Made by a program: the position numbers and the translations under genes
The notes under the pieces: model-generated
Told to the model about the DNA's origin: nothing
Database searches by the model: none
What the model saw: only the letters and a program-made list of their open reading frames with translations
Source of the DNA: CAZKCI01 sp964584165
Lineage (GTDB): Bacteria; Auribacterota; Erginobacteria; Erginobacterales; CAZKCI01
Reading direction: 5' to 3'
Length of the DNA: 64,000 nt
Assembly (NCBI GenBank): GCA_964584165.1
Contig: CAZOYW010000011.1
Coordinates: 20,910 to 84,909, forward strand
Part shown: positions 37,904 through 45,405 of the stretch, piece by piece
Layout: the number at the start of each line of letters is the position of its first letter
Numbering within the stretch: the first letter of the stretch is position 1

Positions 37904-39685
37904 TCAACGGTTGTCGGGGCGAACTTCATGTTCGCCCGGCCGGGGGGGGCGGGCCGGCCGGATCGACTGCAAAAGCTCCTCCAGGTTGGCCCGCGGCTCC
38001 AGGGCATCGGGAGCGAGTCGGATCGAGGTCTCGAAGGCCTCCCGGGACTGGTCCAGGTAACCGAGGTAGCCCAGGGCGAGCCCCAGGTTGTTGTAAACGT
38101 CGGGATCGTCCGGCCGGAGTATGATCGCCCGCTCCAGGCTGTCCACCGCCTCCCGGTAACTCCCCGACCGCCCCAGGGCCACTCCGAGGAGGTTGTAGAG
38201 GCGGGCGCTCTCCCCCTGCTCCTCGATCAGGATCCGGTAGGACTCCGCCTCCTGCGCGTAATACGCGGCGGCAGAGGCCTCATCGCCCCGGAGAGCGGCG
38301 CGGTTCCCCAGCTGCTGGTAGGCGACGGCGACGTTCTGGTGGATCCCCCTCCGCCGGGGGCGGATCCGCAGGAAGGTGCGGTAGCATTCGAGCTCCTTTT
38401 CGTATTCCCCCCGGTGGCCATAGGCGGTCCCCATGTTGGCGTAGGCGACCGCCACGCCGGGGTGCTTCTCCAGGACGTCGGTGAAGAGGACGATGGTGTC
38501 CCTCCAGACCTTCGAGCGGGCGGCGGAGAGGACGGCCAGGGAAAGGGCGCAAAGGATGCCGGAGGCGATGAGGACGGCCCGCGCCCGGCGGGCGCCCGAA
38601 CGCCAGGCGCGGTCGAAGCCGATCCCGGCCAGGATGGCGACACCGAGGGAGGGGAGATAGGTGTAGCGGTCGGCGCGGGCGAACTCCTCGCCGAAGGGGA
38701 TGAGCTTCAGGACCGGGAGAAGCATGGCCAGGGAAAAACCGGCCGCCGCCGCCGCGACGCGGGTGGAGCGGAGCGAGCGGATGACCAGGGCGGATAGAGC
38801 CGCGAGGAGGCAGAGCTGGGCGAGGAGCGCCGGGAGATGGGCGGCGAGAGGCCGGGGATAGGGATAGAAGGCGGAGAGGTTGACCGGGAAGAGGGTTTTG
38901 CCGAGGTAGAAGACAAGGTTAGTCAGGCCGACCAGGGGGTCGCTCCAGGACGCCCGGAGTGTCGAGTGCTGCTCCCCCGGGGAATACTGGACGATTACCG
39001 CGACCGCGCTGAGGGCGGCGGCGAGGAGGAAGAAGGGCGCCTTCTCGGAGGCCAAACGAACGGAGAGCTTCCGCCCGCGGAGCCAGTCGAGAACGAGGAG
39101 AACCAGGGGGAAGGGCGCGACCGTCGGCTTGCTCAGGAGGGAGCAGAGGAAGAGAAAGAGGGAGAGAAGGTACCAGGGCGTTCGCGCCCGGGGGCCGGGA
39201 GCAGCCCCGCCTCCCCCGTCCGAATAGCGCAGGTAGGCGAGAAGGGCGAGAAGGAAGAAGGCGCCCGAGAGCACGTCTTTGCGCTCCGTGATCCAGACCA
39301 CCGACTCCACCCGCAGGGGATGGATGCCGAAGAGGAGGGCGGCGACGAAGGCCGCGCGGAGGGGAGCGTTGAGCCGCCGGAAGAGGACCAGGACCAAAGC
39401 GGCGTTGAGGGCGTGGAGAAGAAGGTTGCAGAGGTGGTAGGGCGCGGCGTCGAGTTCGAAGAAGCGGTACTCCAGCGCGTAGGAGAGGAGGACGAGCGGA
39501 ACGTAGGGGGCGTAGTAGAAGCGGGAGAATATCTCGGAGGCCGAATCGAGGTCGAGCTTCTTGATCAAGGGGTTGTCGGAGACCATGACATTGTCGTCCC
39601 AGCCGACGAACTCGTGGCCGACGCCGGGGAGAAAAACGGCGGCGGAAAGGAGGGCGACGATCGGGATGGCGAGCGGCGTTTTCAC
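37904..39685 (-). CDS. Membrane TPR protein, TMTC-like (candidate O-mannosyltransferase)
   Basis: 593 residues. The N-terminal half has about ten membrane helices with 'FVGWDDNVMVSDNPLI' early on (Asp-Asp in the first loop, GT-C style), 'FGIHPLRVESVVWITERKDVLS' and 'FGEEFARADRYTYLPSLGVAIL'. These match eukaryotic TMTC1-4-like and bacterial homologues. The C-terminal third contains at least four TPR units ('AYANMGTAYGHRGEYEKELECY', 'YNLLGVALGRSGSYREAVDSLERAI', 'YNNLGLALGYLGYLDQSREAFETSI'). TMTCs are protein O-mannosyltransferases; bacterial members are largely untested. Its position among glycosyltransferases supports a glycosylation role. Confidence 0.8.
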   Translation of the reverse strand: MKTPLAIPIVALLSAAVFLPGVGHEFVGWDDNVMVSDNPLIKKLDLDSASEIFSRFYYAPYVPLVLLSYALEYRFFELDAAPYHLCNLLLHALNAALVLVLFRRLNAPLRAAFVAALLFGIHPLRVESVVWITERKDVLSGAFFLLALLAYLRYSDGGGGAAPGPRARTPWYLLSLFLFLCSLLSKPTVAPFPLVLLVLDWLRGRKLSVRLASEKAPFFLLAAALSAVAVIVQYSPGEQHSTLRASWSDPLVGLTNLVFYLGKTLFPVNLSAFYPYPRPLAAHLPALLAQLCLLAALSALVIRSLRSTRVAAAAAGFSLAMLLPVLKLIPFGEEFARADRYTYLPSLGVAILAGIGFDRAWRSGARRARAVLIASGILCALSLAVLSAARSKVWRDTIVLFTDVLEKHPGVAVAYANMGTAYGHRGEYEKELECYRTFLRIRPRRRGIHQNVAVAYQQLGNRAALRGDEASAAAYYAQEAESYRILIEEQGESARLYNLLGVALGRSGSYREAVDSLERAIILRPDDPDVYNNLGLALGYLGYLDQSREAFETSIRLAPDALEPRANLEELLQSIRPARPPRPGEHEVRPDNR

Positions 39686-40059
39686 ATCGAGATTGATTGT
39701 ATCCTACCGAACCGGGGATATGAAGCACTCACGGTCCAACCATCCGTAGACGCGGACCGCTTTCGCCAGACCGTCCCGGATCGAGGCCCCGATAGTCCCG
39801 CACTTCTGCCGGGACTATCGGGGTCGCGAGCCACGTTGGCCCGGATCGGGGCGAGACGCCCCTCCCACAGGCTCGCCGATGACCGCCCTTGCTCAAGCCG
39901 GGCCCCTTCGTAATAATTCGTGCCTGCGCGCTGAAGCGCTACGGCGCGCAAGCGTGTCAATTCGTGGAATTCATTCGCCGGGCCGATTGTGCTTGAGGGA
40001 CGGGGCGCGATCTGGTCTAATTTTCGCTGGAGATCAGCCTCCCGGCTGAAGTCCGAGCG
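39686..40059. other. Intergenic region with hairpin and repeats, no gene
   Basis: Holds a perfect 14-bp hairpin (39787-39800 and 39810-39823, CCCCGATAGTCCCG arms, 9-nt loop), an extragenic palindrome (39844-39870, GGGGCGAGACGCCCC core), a GC-rich palindromic patch near 39925-39945, and the promoter-like element 39993-40021. Confidence 0.65.
39993..40021 (+). promoter_or_regulatory. Promoter-like element for gtrA-family gene
   Basis: -35 TTGAGG (39993-39998), 17-bp spacer, -10 TCTAAT (40016-40021); the ATG is about 32 nt beyond the expected start point. Confidence 0.45.
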
Positions 40060-40593
40060 ATGGGAAACGACCAGAACCCTCCGACCGTGCCCCCCGCCCG
40101 GCCCGGAATCCTCTCCCAGTTCACCAGCCGGAACCACGGTCACCTGGTCCAGTTCATCAAATACGGCATCGCCGGCTCCGTCGCCACCGCCGTCCACCTT
40201 TCCCTCATTTTCCTCTTCTCCTGGAAGATCCTGCCCGCCCTGAAGACCGACGATCCCACCGCCCGCCTCCTCCACATCGCCCCCTCCCCGATCAGCGATT
40301 CCGTGCGAGCCCTCCACGCCGGGATCAACAACGCGATCGCCTTCATGGTCTCCAACTTCGTGGTCTATTGGATCAATATCTACTGGGTTTTCGAGCCCGG
40401 CCGGCATTCATTTTGGAAAGAGATCGGCCTTTTTTACGCGGTCGCGGGGGCCAGCGTCGCCATCGGGATCGGCCTGCAGTCCCTGCTGATCGCCGGTTTC
40501 GGAATCAGCACCACCTCCGCCGTCGCCGTCATGATCCTGGTCTGCCTGATGATCAACTACGTCATGCGCAAATACTTCATCTTCAAAAAGTGA
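40060..40593 (+). CDS. GtrA family membrane protein
   Basis: 177 residues with four predicted helices: 'VQFIKYGIAGSVATAVHLSLIFLFSW', 'NNAIAFMVSNFVVYWINIYWVF', 'IGLFYAVAGASVAIGIGLQSLLI' and 'SAVAVMILVCLMINYVMRKYFIF'. The 'FIKYGIAG' opening and the C-terminal 'NYVMRKYFIFK' are GtrA hallmarks. GtrA proteins are small membrane partners in polyprenyl-linked sugar translocation or cell-wall/O-antigen glycosylation. There is an unusual hydrophilic insertion between helices 1 and 2 (ALKTDDPTARLLHIAPSPIS). Followed 118 bp downstream by the HD-GYP regulator. Confidence 0.88.
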   Translation: MGNDQNPPTVPPARPGILSQFTSRNHGHLVQFIKYGIAGSVATAVHLSLIFLFSWKILPALKTDDPTARLLHIAPSPISDSVRALHAGINNAIAFMVSNFVVYWINIYWVFEPGRHSFWKEIGLFYAVAGASVAIGIGLQSLLIAGFGISTTSAVAVMILVCLMINYVMRKYFIFKK

Positions 40594-40711
40594 GTCCGGG
40601 CGGGCGCCCGTCCTCGCTTGTTGCAGCAATCCGCTTCGGCAGGAACCATTCGGCGAACCAAGCGGGCACTGACATCGCGGTTTTCCCCAACCGGGACAAC
40701 GGTCCAGAAAC

Positions 40712-41734
40712 ATGGAAGCTCCGCCTCCTTCCGCCCCTCCGGCGCGGATTCTGATCGTCGACGACGAATCCGCCATCCGCCGCCTCCTCAAGGACATCCT
40801 GGGGGGGGAAGGCTACCTCTGCGAGACGAGCGGAAACGGCGAAGACGCCCTGGAGAAGATCGCCCGGCAGCCTTTCGACCTGGTCATGATCGACATCCGA
40901 ATGCCGGGGATGGACGGGATCGAGCTCCTGAAGCGGGTCCGCGACCTCCGGCCGGGCGGGGAGCCCCTGGCCACCATCATCCTGACCGCGGTCAACGCCC
41001 TGGACATGGCGGTGGAGGCGATGAAGCTCGGCGCCTACGATTACCTGACCAAGCCCTTCAGCAACGAGACCGTCCTGCTCTCCGTGGCCAAGGCCCTCGA
41101 CCGCCGCCGGCTGGTCCTGGAAAACCTCGACTACCAGAAGAACCTGGAGAGCAAGGTCAAGCTCCAGAGCGAGAAGATCCAGTCCTCTTTCCTGAAGACC
41201 ATCGAGTCGCTGGCCCGCGTCCTCGAAACCAAGGACTCCATCTCCCGGGAGCACGGGCAGAGGGTGACCGAGATCGCGGTCCGGATCGCCCGGGCCCTGG
41301 AACTCCCGCCGAAGGACATCGAAAACATCCGGATCGCCTCCCTTCTCCACGACATCGGCAAGCTCGGCGTCTCGGAGAAAATCCTGGAGAAGCCCAACCC
41401 CCTCCTCGAAGAAGAGATGGAGCACATCCACCGCCATCCCCTGGTGGCCGAGAAGATCCTGGGGCCGATCGACGACCTGGAGGAGATCATTCGCCTGATC
41501 CGGCACCACCACGAGCGCTGGGACGGGACCGGCTACCCCGACCGCCTGAAGGGGGAAGCCATTCCGCTGGGCTCCCGCATCCTCGCCGTCGCCGACTCCT
41601 ACGACGCCATGCTCTCCTCCCGCCCCTACCGGGCGCCCTTGAAACCCCTCGACGCCCTCCGGGAGATCGAAACCCAGTCCGGGAAACAGTTCGACCCGGC
41701 GGTAGTCGCCGTCTTCCTCAAGGTCATTGCGTAG
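40712..41734 (+). CDS. Response regulator with HD-GYP domain (RpfG-like c-di-GMP phosphodiesterase)
   Basis: 340 residues. The receiver domain has the acidic pair in 'ILIVDDESAIRR', phospho-acceptor Asp61 in 'VMIDIRMPGMDG', and Lys in 'LTKPFS'. A helical linker (about 135-165) leads to an HD-GYP domain with 'EHGQRVTEIAVRIARAL', 'LLHDIGKLGVSEKIL', 'HPLVAEKIL', 'IIRLIRHHHERWDGTGYPDRLKG' and 'ILAVADSYDAMLSSRPYR'. Both His-Asp and GYP signatures are intact, so it is predicted to hydrolyse cyclic di-GMP under control of an unseen sensor kinase. This fits control of exopolysaccharide by the cluster to its left. Its stop codon lies inside a hairpin. Confidence 0.95.
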   Translation: MEAPPPSAPPARILIVDDESAIRRLLKDILGGEGYLCETSGNGEDALEKIARQPFDLVMIDIRMPGMDGIELLKRVRDLRPGGEPLATIILTAVNALDMAVEAMKLGAYDYLTKPFSNETVLLSVAKALDRRRLVLENLDYQKNLESKVKLQSEKIQSSFLKTIESLARVLETKDSISREHGQRVTEIAVRIARALELPPKDIENIRIASLLHDIGKLGVSEKILEKPNPLLEEEMEHIHRHPLVAEKILGPIDDLEEIIRLIRHHHERWDGTGYPDRLKGEAIPLGSRILAVADSYDAMLSSRPYRAPLKPLDALREIETQSGKQFDPAVVAVFLKVIA

Positions 41735-41760
41735 CGTCGGGCCGAGAGGCCCGACGCTAC
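41731..41760. terminator. Hairpin containing the HD-GYP gene stop codon
   Basis: Perfect 13-bp stem (41731-41743 and 41748-41760) with a GAGA loop; the TAG stop is in the left arm. No U-tract follows. It may be a terminator working without a U-run, or an mRNA-end stabiliser. Confidence 0.65.
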
Positions 41761-41847
41761 TGAGCAAAGGCGTGAACTGCAGGCGTACTCCAGGGATAAA
41801 AGCTCCGATGTGGGTTGTTCTGAGTGATCCCCGTAAGCGAGCAATCG

Positions 41848-41893
41848 CCCGCATTATTCATGAAGATCATCCGACCTTCATGAATAATGCGGG
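41848..41893. repeat. TTCATGAA palindrome, copy C
   Basis: 21-bp inverted repeat (41848-41868 and 41873-41893) with one mismatch and CCCGCATTATTCATGAAG arms, related to copies A and B. It lies between the HD-GYP gene and the microcompartment promoter. Confidence 0.85.
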
Positions 41894-41951
41894 CTAGTAT
41901 AAAATAGTACACTATCGCATATCTTCCGCCGGCGACTCTCCCCGTTTTTTC

Positions 41952-41979
41952 TTGACCCCGGCTTCTCGTTCGGCATAAT
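41952..41979 (+). promoter_or_regulatory. Sigma70-type promoter of the microcompartment operon
   Basis: -35 TTGACC (41952-41957), 16-bp spacer, -10 CATAAT (41974-41979). The start point would be about 36 nt before the BMC-T ATG, with AGGAG (42008-42012) as ribosome binding site. Confidence 0.6.
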
Positions 41980-42021
41980 GAACTGATCACATTCGAGACC
42001 CTTACCACAGGAGCTTTCGCC

Positions 42022-42651
42022 ATGGTCCAGCTCAGAACCTACATCTTCCTGGACAGCCTCCAGCCCCAGCTCGCTTCCTTCGTCGCCTCCTCCGCCAAGG
42101 GCTTTATGCCGGTGACCGGGATGGCGGCCTGCTACGTGGAGATCGCTCCCGGGATGGCGATCAACGAGGTGATGGACGTGGCGCTCAAGGCCACCGACGT
42201 CCAGCCCGCGGTGATGATCGTCGAGCGCGCCTACGGCCTCCTCGAGATCCACTCCCGCTCCCAAGCCAACGTCCGGGAGGCGGGGCGGGCGGTCCTCGCC
42301 GCCCTCCACCTCAAGGAGGAGGACCGGATGAAGCCGAAGGCGGTCGCCACCCAGATCATCCGCAAGGTGGACGCCTATCAGGCCCAGCTCATCAACCGCA
42401 ATCGCCACGGCTCGATGCTCCTGGCCGACCAAACCCTCTACATCCTCGAGACCGACCCGGCCGGCTACGCGGTCTTCGCCGCCAACGAGGCGGAGAAGGC
42501 CGCCAACATCACCCTGATCGAGGTCCGCCCCTTCGGCCGCTTCGGCCGCCTCTACCTGGGCGGCGAGGAGCGGGACATCATGGTCGGGAGCGAGGCCGCG
42601 CTCAACGCCATCAACTCGGTCACCGGGGTGACGCCCGCCAAGGGGATATAA
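42022..42651 (+). CDS. Bacterial microcompartment shell protein, tandem-domain BMC-T
   Basis: 209 residues with two BMC folds: domain 1 'FMPVTGMAACYVEIAPGMAINEVMDVALKATDVQPAVMIVERAYGLLEIHS' and domain 2 'SMLLADQTLYILETDPAGYAVFAANEAEKAANITLIEVRPFGRFGRLYLGG'. It forms pseudohexameric trimers. As I recall them, its closest relatives are stacked-trimer BMC-T shell proteins of the kind described in Haliangium ochraceum, thought to act as gated pores for larger molecules. First gene of the operon, with an AGGAG site 9 nt before the ATG. It is followed by a 7-bp repeat tract and the BMC-H leader hairpins. Confidence 0.93.
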   Translation: MVQLRTYIFLDSLQPQLASFVASSAKGFMPVTGMAACYVEIAPGMAINEVMDVALKATDVQPAVMIVERAYGLLEIHSRSQANVREAGRAVLAALHLKEEDRMKPKAVATQIIRKVDAYQAQLINRNRHGSMLLADQTLYILETDPAGYAVFAANEAEKAANITLIEVRPFGRFGRLYLGGEERDIMVGSEAALNAINSVTGVTPAKGI

Positions 42652-42656
42652 CAGCT

Positions 42657-42723
42657 ATCATTGGTCATTTTTCATTGGTCATTGGTCATTTGTCATTGGC
42701 CATTTATCATTGATCATTTTTCA
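42657..42723. repeat. 7-bp micro-tandem repeat (TCATTGG family)
   Basis: About nine units of TCATTGG/TCATTTT/TCATTGA type directly after the BMC-T stop, period 7 throughout. Confidence 0.88.
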
Positions 42724-42812
42724 ACTGGCGTACGCCAGCGCATCTGAGCGGGAAGGAGGTGCCGTATCGAAACGATCGAGCTCCCGGTGGAAAAAGCTCA
42801 GTGATCACAATC

Positions 42813-42869
42813 CAAAATTTTGCGCAGCAATATTTTCATAACTAAAATATTTCCGAAGGAAATATTTTA
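42813..42869 (+). promoter_or_regulatory. AT-rich leader with alternative hairpins before BMC-H
   Basis: A perfect 12-bp stem, 42843-42854 with 42858-42869 (TAAAATATTTCC / GGAAATATTTTA), closes on a GAA loop and ends one base before the GGAGG ribosome binding site (42871-42875). An upstream arm AATATTTT (42829-42836) can pair instead with AAAATATT (42844-42851), so two exclusive folds are possible. CAAAATTTTG (42813-42822) is also palindromic. Confidence 0.7.
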
Positions 42870-42881
42870 AGGAGGTGCGAG

Positions 42882-43181
42882 ATGTCCGAGGCATTGGGAA
42901 TGATCGAAACCCGGGGATTCGCTTCCATGGTCGAGGCCGCCGACGCGATGGTCAAGGCCGCCAAGGTGGAGCTGGTCGGCTACGAGAAGATCGGCGGGGG
43001 CTACGTCACCGCCATCGTCCGCGGCGACGTCGCGGCCTGCAAGGCCTCCGTCGAGGCCGGCGCCCGGGGCGCGGAGAAGGTCGGGGAGCTGATCTCCGTC
43101 CACGTCATCCCGCGGCCGCACGTCAACATCGACCGCGTCCTCCCGCTCGGCCGCAAGCAGTCGGCCGCGGAGGAAAAGTAG
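42882..43181 (+). CDS. Bacterial microcompartment hexameric shell protein (BMC-H)
   Basis: 99 residues, the size of PduA/EutM/CcmK. Canonical BMC fold: 'ALGMIETRGFASMVEAADAMVKAAKVELVGYEKIGGGYVTAIVRGDVAACKASVEAGARGAEKVGELISVHVIPRPH'. The pore-lining loop is KIGGG (KIGSG in PduA), which favours passage of small polar molecules. The only BMC-H in the window, so it is probably the main facet tile of this shell. Strong GGAGG site 6 nt before ATG 42882, immediately behind an AT-rich hairpin. Confidence 0.96.
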   Translation: MSEALGMIETRGFASMVEAADAMVKAAKVELVGYEKIGGGYVTAIVRGDVAACKASVEAGARGAEKVGELISVHVIPRPHVNIDRVLPLGRKQSAAEEK

Positions 43182-43196
43182 TATTCGTGGTCGCTC

Positions 43197-43264
43197 GTGT
43201 GGGAGGGGCATCCTTGCCCCGATCCAGTCTGACCCGGATCGCGGCGAGACGCCGCTCCCACGGC
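43197..43264. repeat. Paired extragenic palindromes
   Basis: GTGGGAGGGGCATCCTTGCC (from 43199) and its inverse-type copy GGATCGCGGCGAGACGCCGC (from 43236) followed by TCCCAC form a large imperfect inverted repeat between BMC-H and BMC-P. Confidence 0.7.
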
Positions 43265-43283
43265 GCGATATCGGGAGGCCGCA

Positions 43284-43574
43284 ATGCTTCTGGCAAAAAT
43301 CCGCGGGACCGTGGTCTCCTCCCAAAAGGAGGAGGTCCTCGAGGGGCTCACCTTCTTCGTCTGCGAGCAGATCGACATCGCGGGGAGGCCCTTGGGCAAG
43401 TACGTCGTCTGCGCCGACGCGGTGGGGGCGGGGGTGGGCGAAGTGGTCCTCTACGCCTCCGGCTCCTGCGGGCGTTACACCGCCGCGACCAAGAACCGCC
43501 CCTGCGACGCCGTGATCATGGCGATCGTGGACACCCTGGAGGTGGACGGGAAGACGGTCTACCAGAAAACCTAG
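43284..43574 (+). CDS. Bacterial microcompartment vertex protein (BMC-P, EutN/CcmL family)
   Basis: 96 residues. EutN/CcmL pattern: 'MLLAKIRGTVVSSQKEEVLEGLTFFVCEQID', 'GKYVVCADAVGAGVGEVVLYASGSCGR' and 'CDAVIMAIVDTLEVDGKTVY'. Pentamers of this family cap the icosahedral vertices of the shell. Many Planctomycete/Verrucomicrobia microcompartment loci carry three BMC-P genes; only one is seen here. It lies 102 bp after BMC-H. Confidence 0.95.
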   Translation: MLLAKIRGTVVSSQKEEVLEGLTFFVCEQIDIAGRPLGKYVVCADAVGAGVGEVVLYASGSCGRYTAATKNRPCDAVIMAIVDTLEVDGKTVYQKT

Positions 43575-43589
43575 CCGCACGAATTGCAT

Positions 43590-43660
43590 CTTAGGAACCC
43601 AGGAATCCAGGATTGGGCAGTTTGCCGAACTTACTTCTCCTGGTTTCCTGGCTTCCTAAG
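43590..43660. repeat. 8-bp micro-repeats arranged as a 22-bp inverted repeat
   Basis: CTTAGGAACCCAGGAATCCA (from 43590) and TGGTTTCCTGGCTTCCTAAG (to 43660) are inverted copies with two mismatches; each arm is itself built of 8-bp units (GGAACCCA, GGAATCCA). It ends 9 bp before the dehydrogenase ATG. Confidence 0.75.
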
Positions 43661-43669
43661 ATCCCGATT

Positions 43670-45118
43670 ATGAATATCGACGAAAAACAAATCCGCGCCA
43701 TCGTCCAGACGGTCGTCGAGCGTCTGGGCAAGGAAAGCCCGGCCGCCGGGGGGGCGGCCGCCCCTTCCCCCCTCCCCGCCGTCAACCCCGGCGACGGGAT
43801 CTTCACCGACCTCGAGGAGGCCGTCTCCGCCGCCGGAAGGGCCCAGCGGGCCTTGATGGAGACGAGTCTCGCCCAGCGCGAGGAGATCATCGCCGCCATC
43901 CGGCGCGCGGGGCGGGAGAACGCCGAGGCGATGTCCCGCCTGGCCGTCCAGGAGACCGGGATGGGGAAGGTGGCGGACAAGATCCAGAAGAACCGCCTGG
44001 TCTCCGACAAGACCCCCGGGCTGGAGGACCTCCAGCCCGTCGCCTGGACCGGCGACCACGGCTTCACGCTGGTCGAGCGCGCCCCCTACGGCCTGATCGG
44101 GGCGGTCATCCCCTCGACCAACTGCACCTCCACCGTCATCTGCAACGGGATCGGGATGATCTCCGCCGGCAACGCGGTCGTCTTCGCCCCCCATCCGGGG
44201 GCCAAGACCTCCTCCCAGACGATGATCCAGATCCTGAACCGGGCCATCGTCAAGGCGGGAGGGCCGGCCAACCTGATGGTCGCCCTCCAGGACCCGACGA
44301 TCGAGTCGGCCCAGGCCCTGATGAAGCATCCCCGGATCCGCCTCCTGGTGGTCACCGGCGGACCGGGGGTGGTCAAGGCGGCGATGCAGAGCGGGAAGAA
44401 GGTGATCGCCGCCGGCCCCGGGAATCCTCCGGTGGTGGTGGACGAGACCGCCGACCTGGAGCGGGCGGGACGCCTGATCGTGGCCGGGGCTTCCTTCGAC
44501 AACAACGTCGTCTGCGTCTGCGAGAAGGAGATCTTCGCGGTCGCCTCGATCGCCGACCGCCTGAAGGCGGAGATGGTCAAGAACGGCGCCTACGAGATCG
44601 ACGCCGAGCAGATCCAGAAGCTCGTCCCCATCGTCATCGCGAAGCTCCCTGGACCGGGGGACGAGGAGGGCGCCCCCAACAAGAAGTTCGTGGGCCGCTC
44701 GCCCCGGGTCATCCTGTCCCAGATCGGGATCACGGTCGGCGACGAGGTGAAGATCGTCCTGGCCGAGGTCGGTCCCGACCATCCCCTGGTCCTGGTCGAG
44801 CAGCTGATGCCGGTCATCCCCCTGGTCCGGGTCCGGGACGTTGACGAGGGCATCCGCCGGGCGGTCGAGGTGGAGCACGGCTTCCGCCACTCGATGTACA
44901 TGTATTCCCGGAACGTGGAGAAGCTGAGCGAGATGGCCAAAAGGTGCGACGCCTCGATCTTCGTCAAGAACGGCCCCTGCTACTCCGGGCTGGGGATGGG
45001 CGGCCAGGGCTACACCTCCTTCAGCATCGCCAGCCCCACCGGCGAGGGGCTGACCAAGCCCACCCACTTCACCCGCGAGCGGCGCTGCGTGCTGGTGGAT
45101 TATTTCCGTATCGTCTGA
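43670..45118 (+). CDS. CoA-acylating aldehyde dehydrogenase (PduP/EutE-like), microcompartment cargo
   Basis: 482 residues. It oxidises an aldehyde to acyl-CoA with NAD and CoA. An N-terminal amphipathic helix (MNIDEKQIRAIVQTVVERLG, residues 1-20) and a Pro/Ala/Gly linker (to about 40) form a typical encapsulation peptide. The dehydrogenase core has 'APYGLIGAVIPSTNCTSTVI' for NAD binding, 'GGPGVVKAAMQSGKKVIAAGPGNPPVV', and the catalytic Cys282 in 'GASFDNNVVCVCEKE'. I start at ATG 43670; an upstream ATG at 43613 lies in the inverted repeat and would bury the targeting helix. Central enzyme of the locus; the aldolase downstream is the likely aldehyde source. Its stop codon is inside a hairpin. 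Confidence 0.95.
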   Translation: MNIDEKQIRAIVQTVVERLGKESPAAGGAAAPSPLPAVNPGDGIFTDLEEAVSAAGRAQRALMETSLAQREEIIAAIRRAGRENAEAMSRLAVQETGMGKVADKIQKNRLVSDKTPGLEDLQPVAWTGDHGFTLVERAPYGLIGAVIPSTNCTSTVICNGIGMISAGNAVVFAPHPGAKTSSQTMIQILNRAIVKAGGPANLMVALQDPTIESAQALMKHPRIRLLVVTGGPGVVKAAMQSGKKVIAAGPGNPPVVVDETADLERAGRLIVAGASFDNNVVCVCEKEIFAVASIADRLKAEMVKNGAYEIDAEQIQKLVPIVIAKLPGPGDEEGAPNKKFVGRSPRVILSQIGITVGDEVKIVLAEVGPDHPLVLVEQLMPVIPLVRVRDVDEGIRRAVEVEHGFRHSMYMYSRNVEKLSEMAKRCDASIFVKNGPCYSGLGMGGQGYTSFSIASPTGEGLTKPTHFTRERRCVLVDYFRIV

Positions 45119-45154
45119 ACCGAAGGTCCGGCGGCCGGCCCTTCGGTTCAGACG
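45112..45154. terminator. Hairpin containing the dehydrogenase stop codon
   Basis: Perfect 15-bp stem CGTCTGAACCGAAGG (45112-45126) with CCTTCGGTTCAGACG (45140-45154); the TGA stop is in the left arm. It could attenuate read-through into the PduS-like gene or protect the upstream mRNA. The remaining intergenic DNA to 45405 shows no gene. Confidence 0.7.
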
Positions 45155-45405
45155 GCACACTCGGCCTAACGGCTGGTCCCGATGACAACTCTTTCCCCTG
45201 CCCGCGCCCACCCCGACGTATCCGTCGGGATGATCATCTGGAAACGTACCAAGGTGGATTCGGGGGTCCGCGGCTACGGATGCGCTGGATGCATCTTTAG
45301 CCCCGCGTAGGCGCGGGCCTTTGATTCGCCTCATTGCCTTTCGATAACAATCATCCCGACGGAAACGTCGGGACCGGTGCGCGCGCCGGGGCGACGGCGA
45401 GATCG

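Noticed and set aside
42652..42881. Known cobalamin or other metabolite riboswitch ahead of BMC-H
   Set aside because: The leader is short and AT-rich with simple hairpins; no conserved riboswitch core such as the B12-box was recognised.
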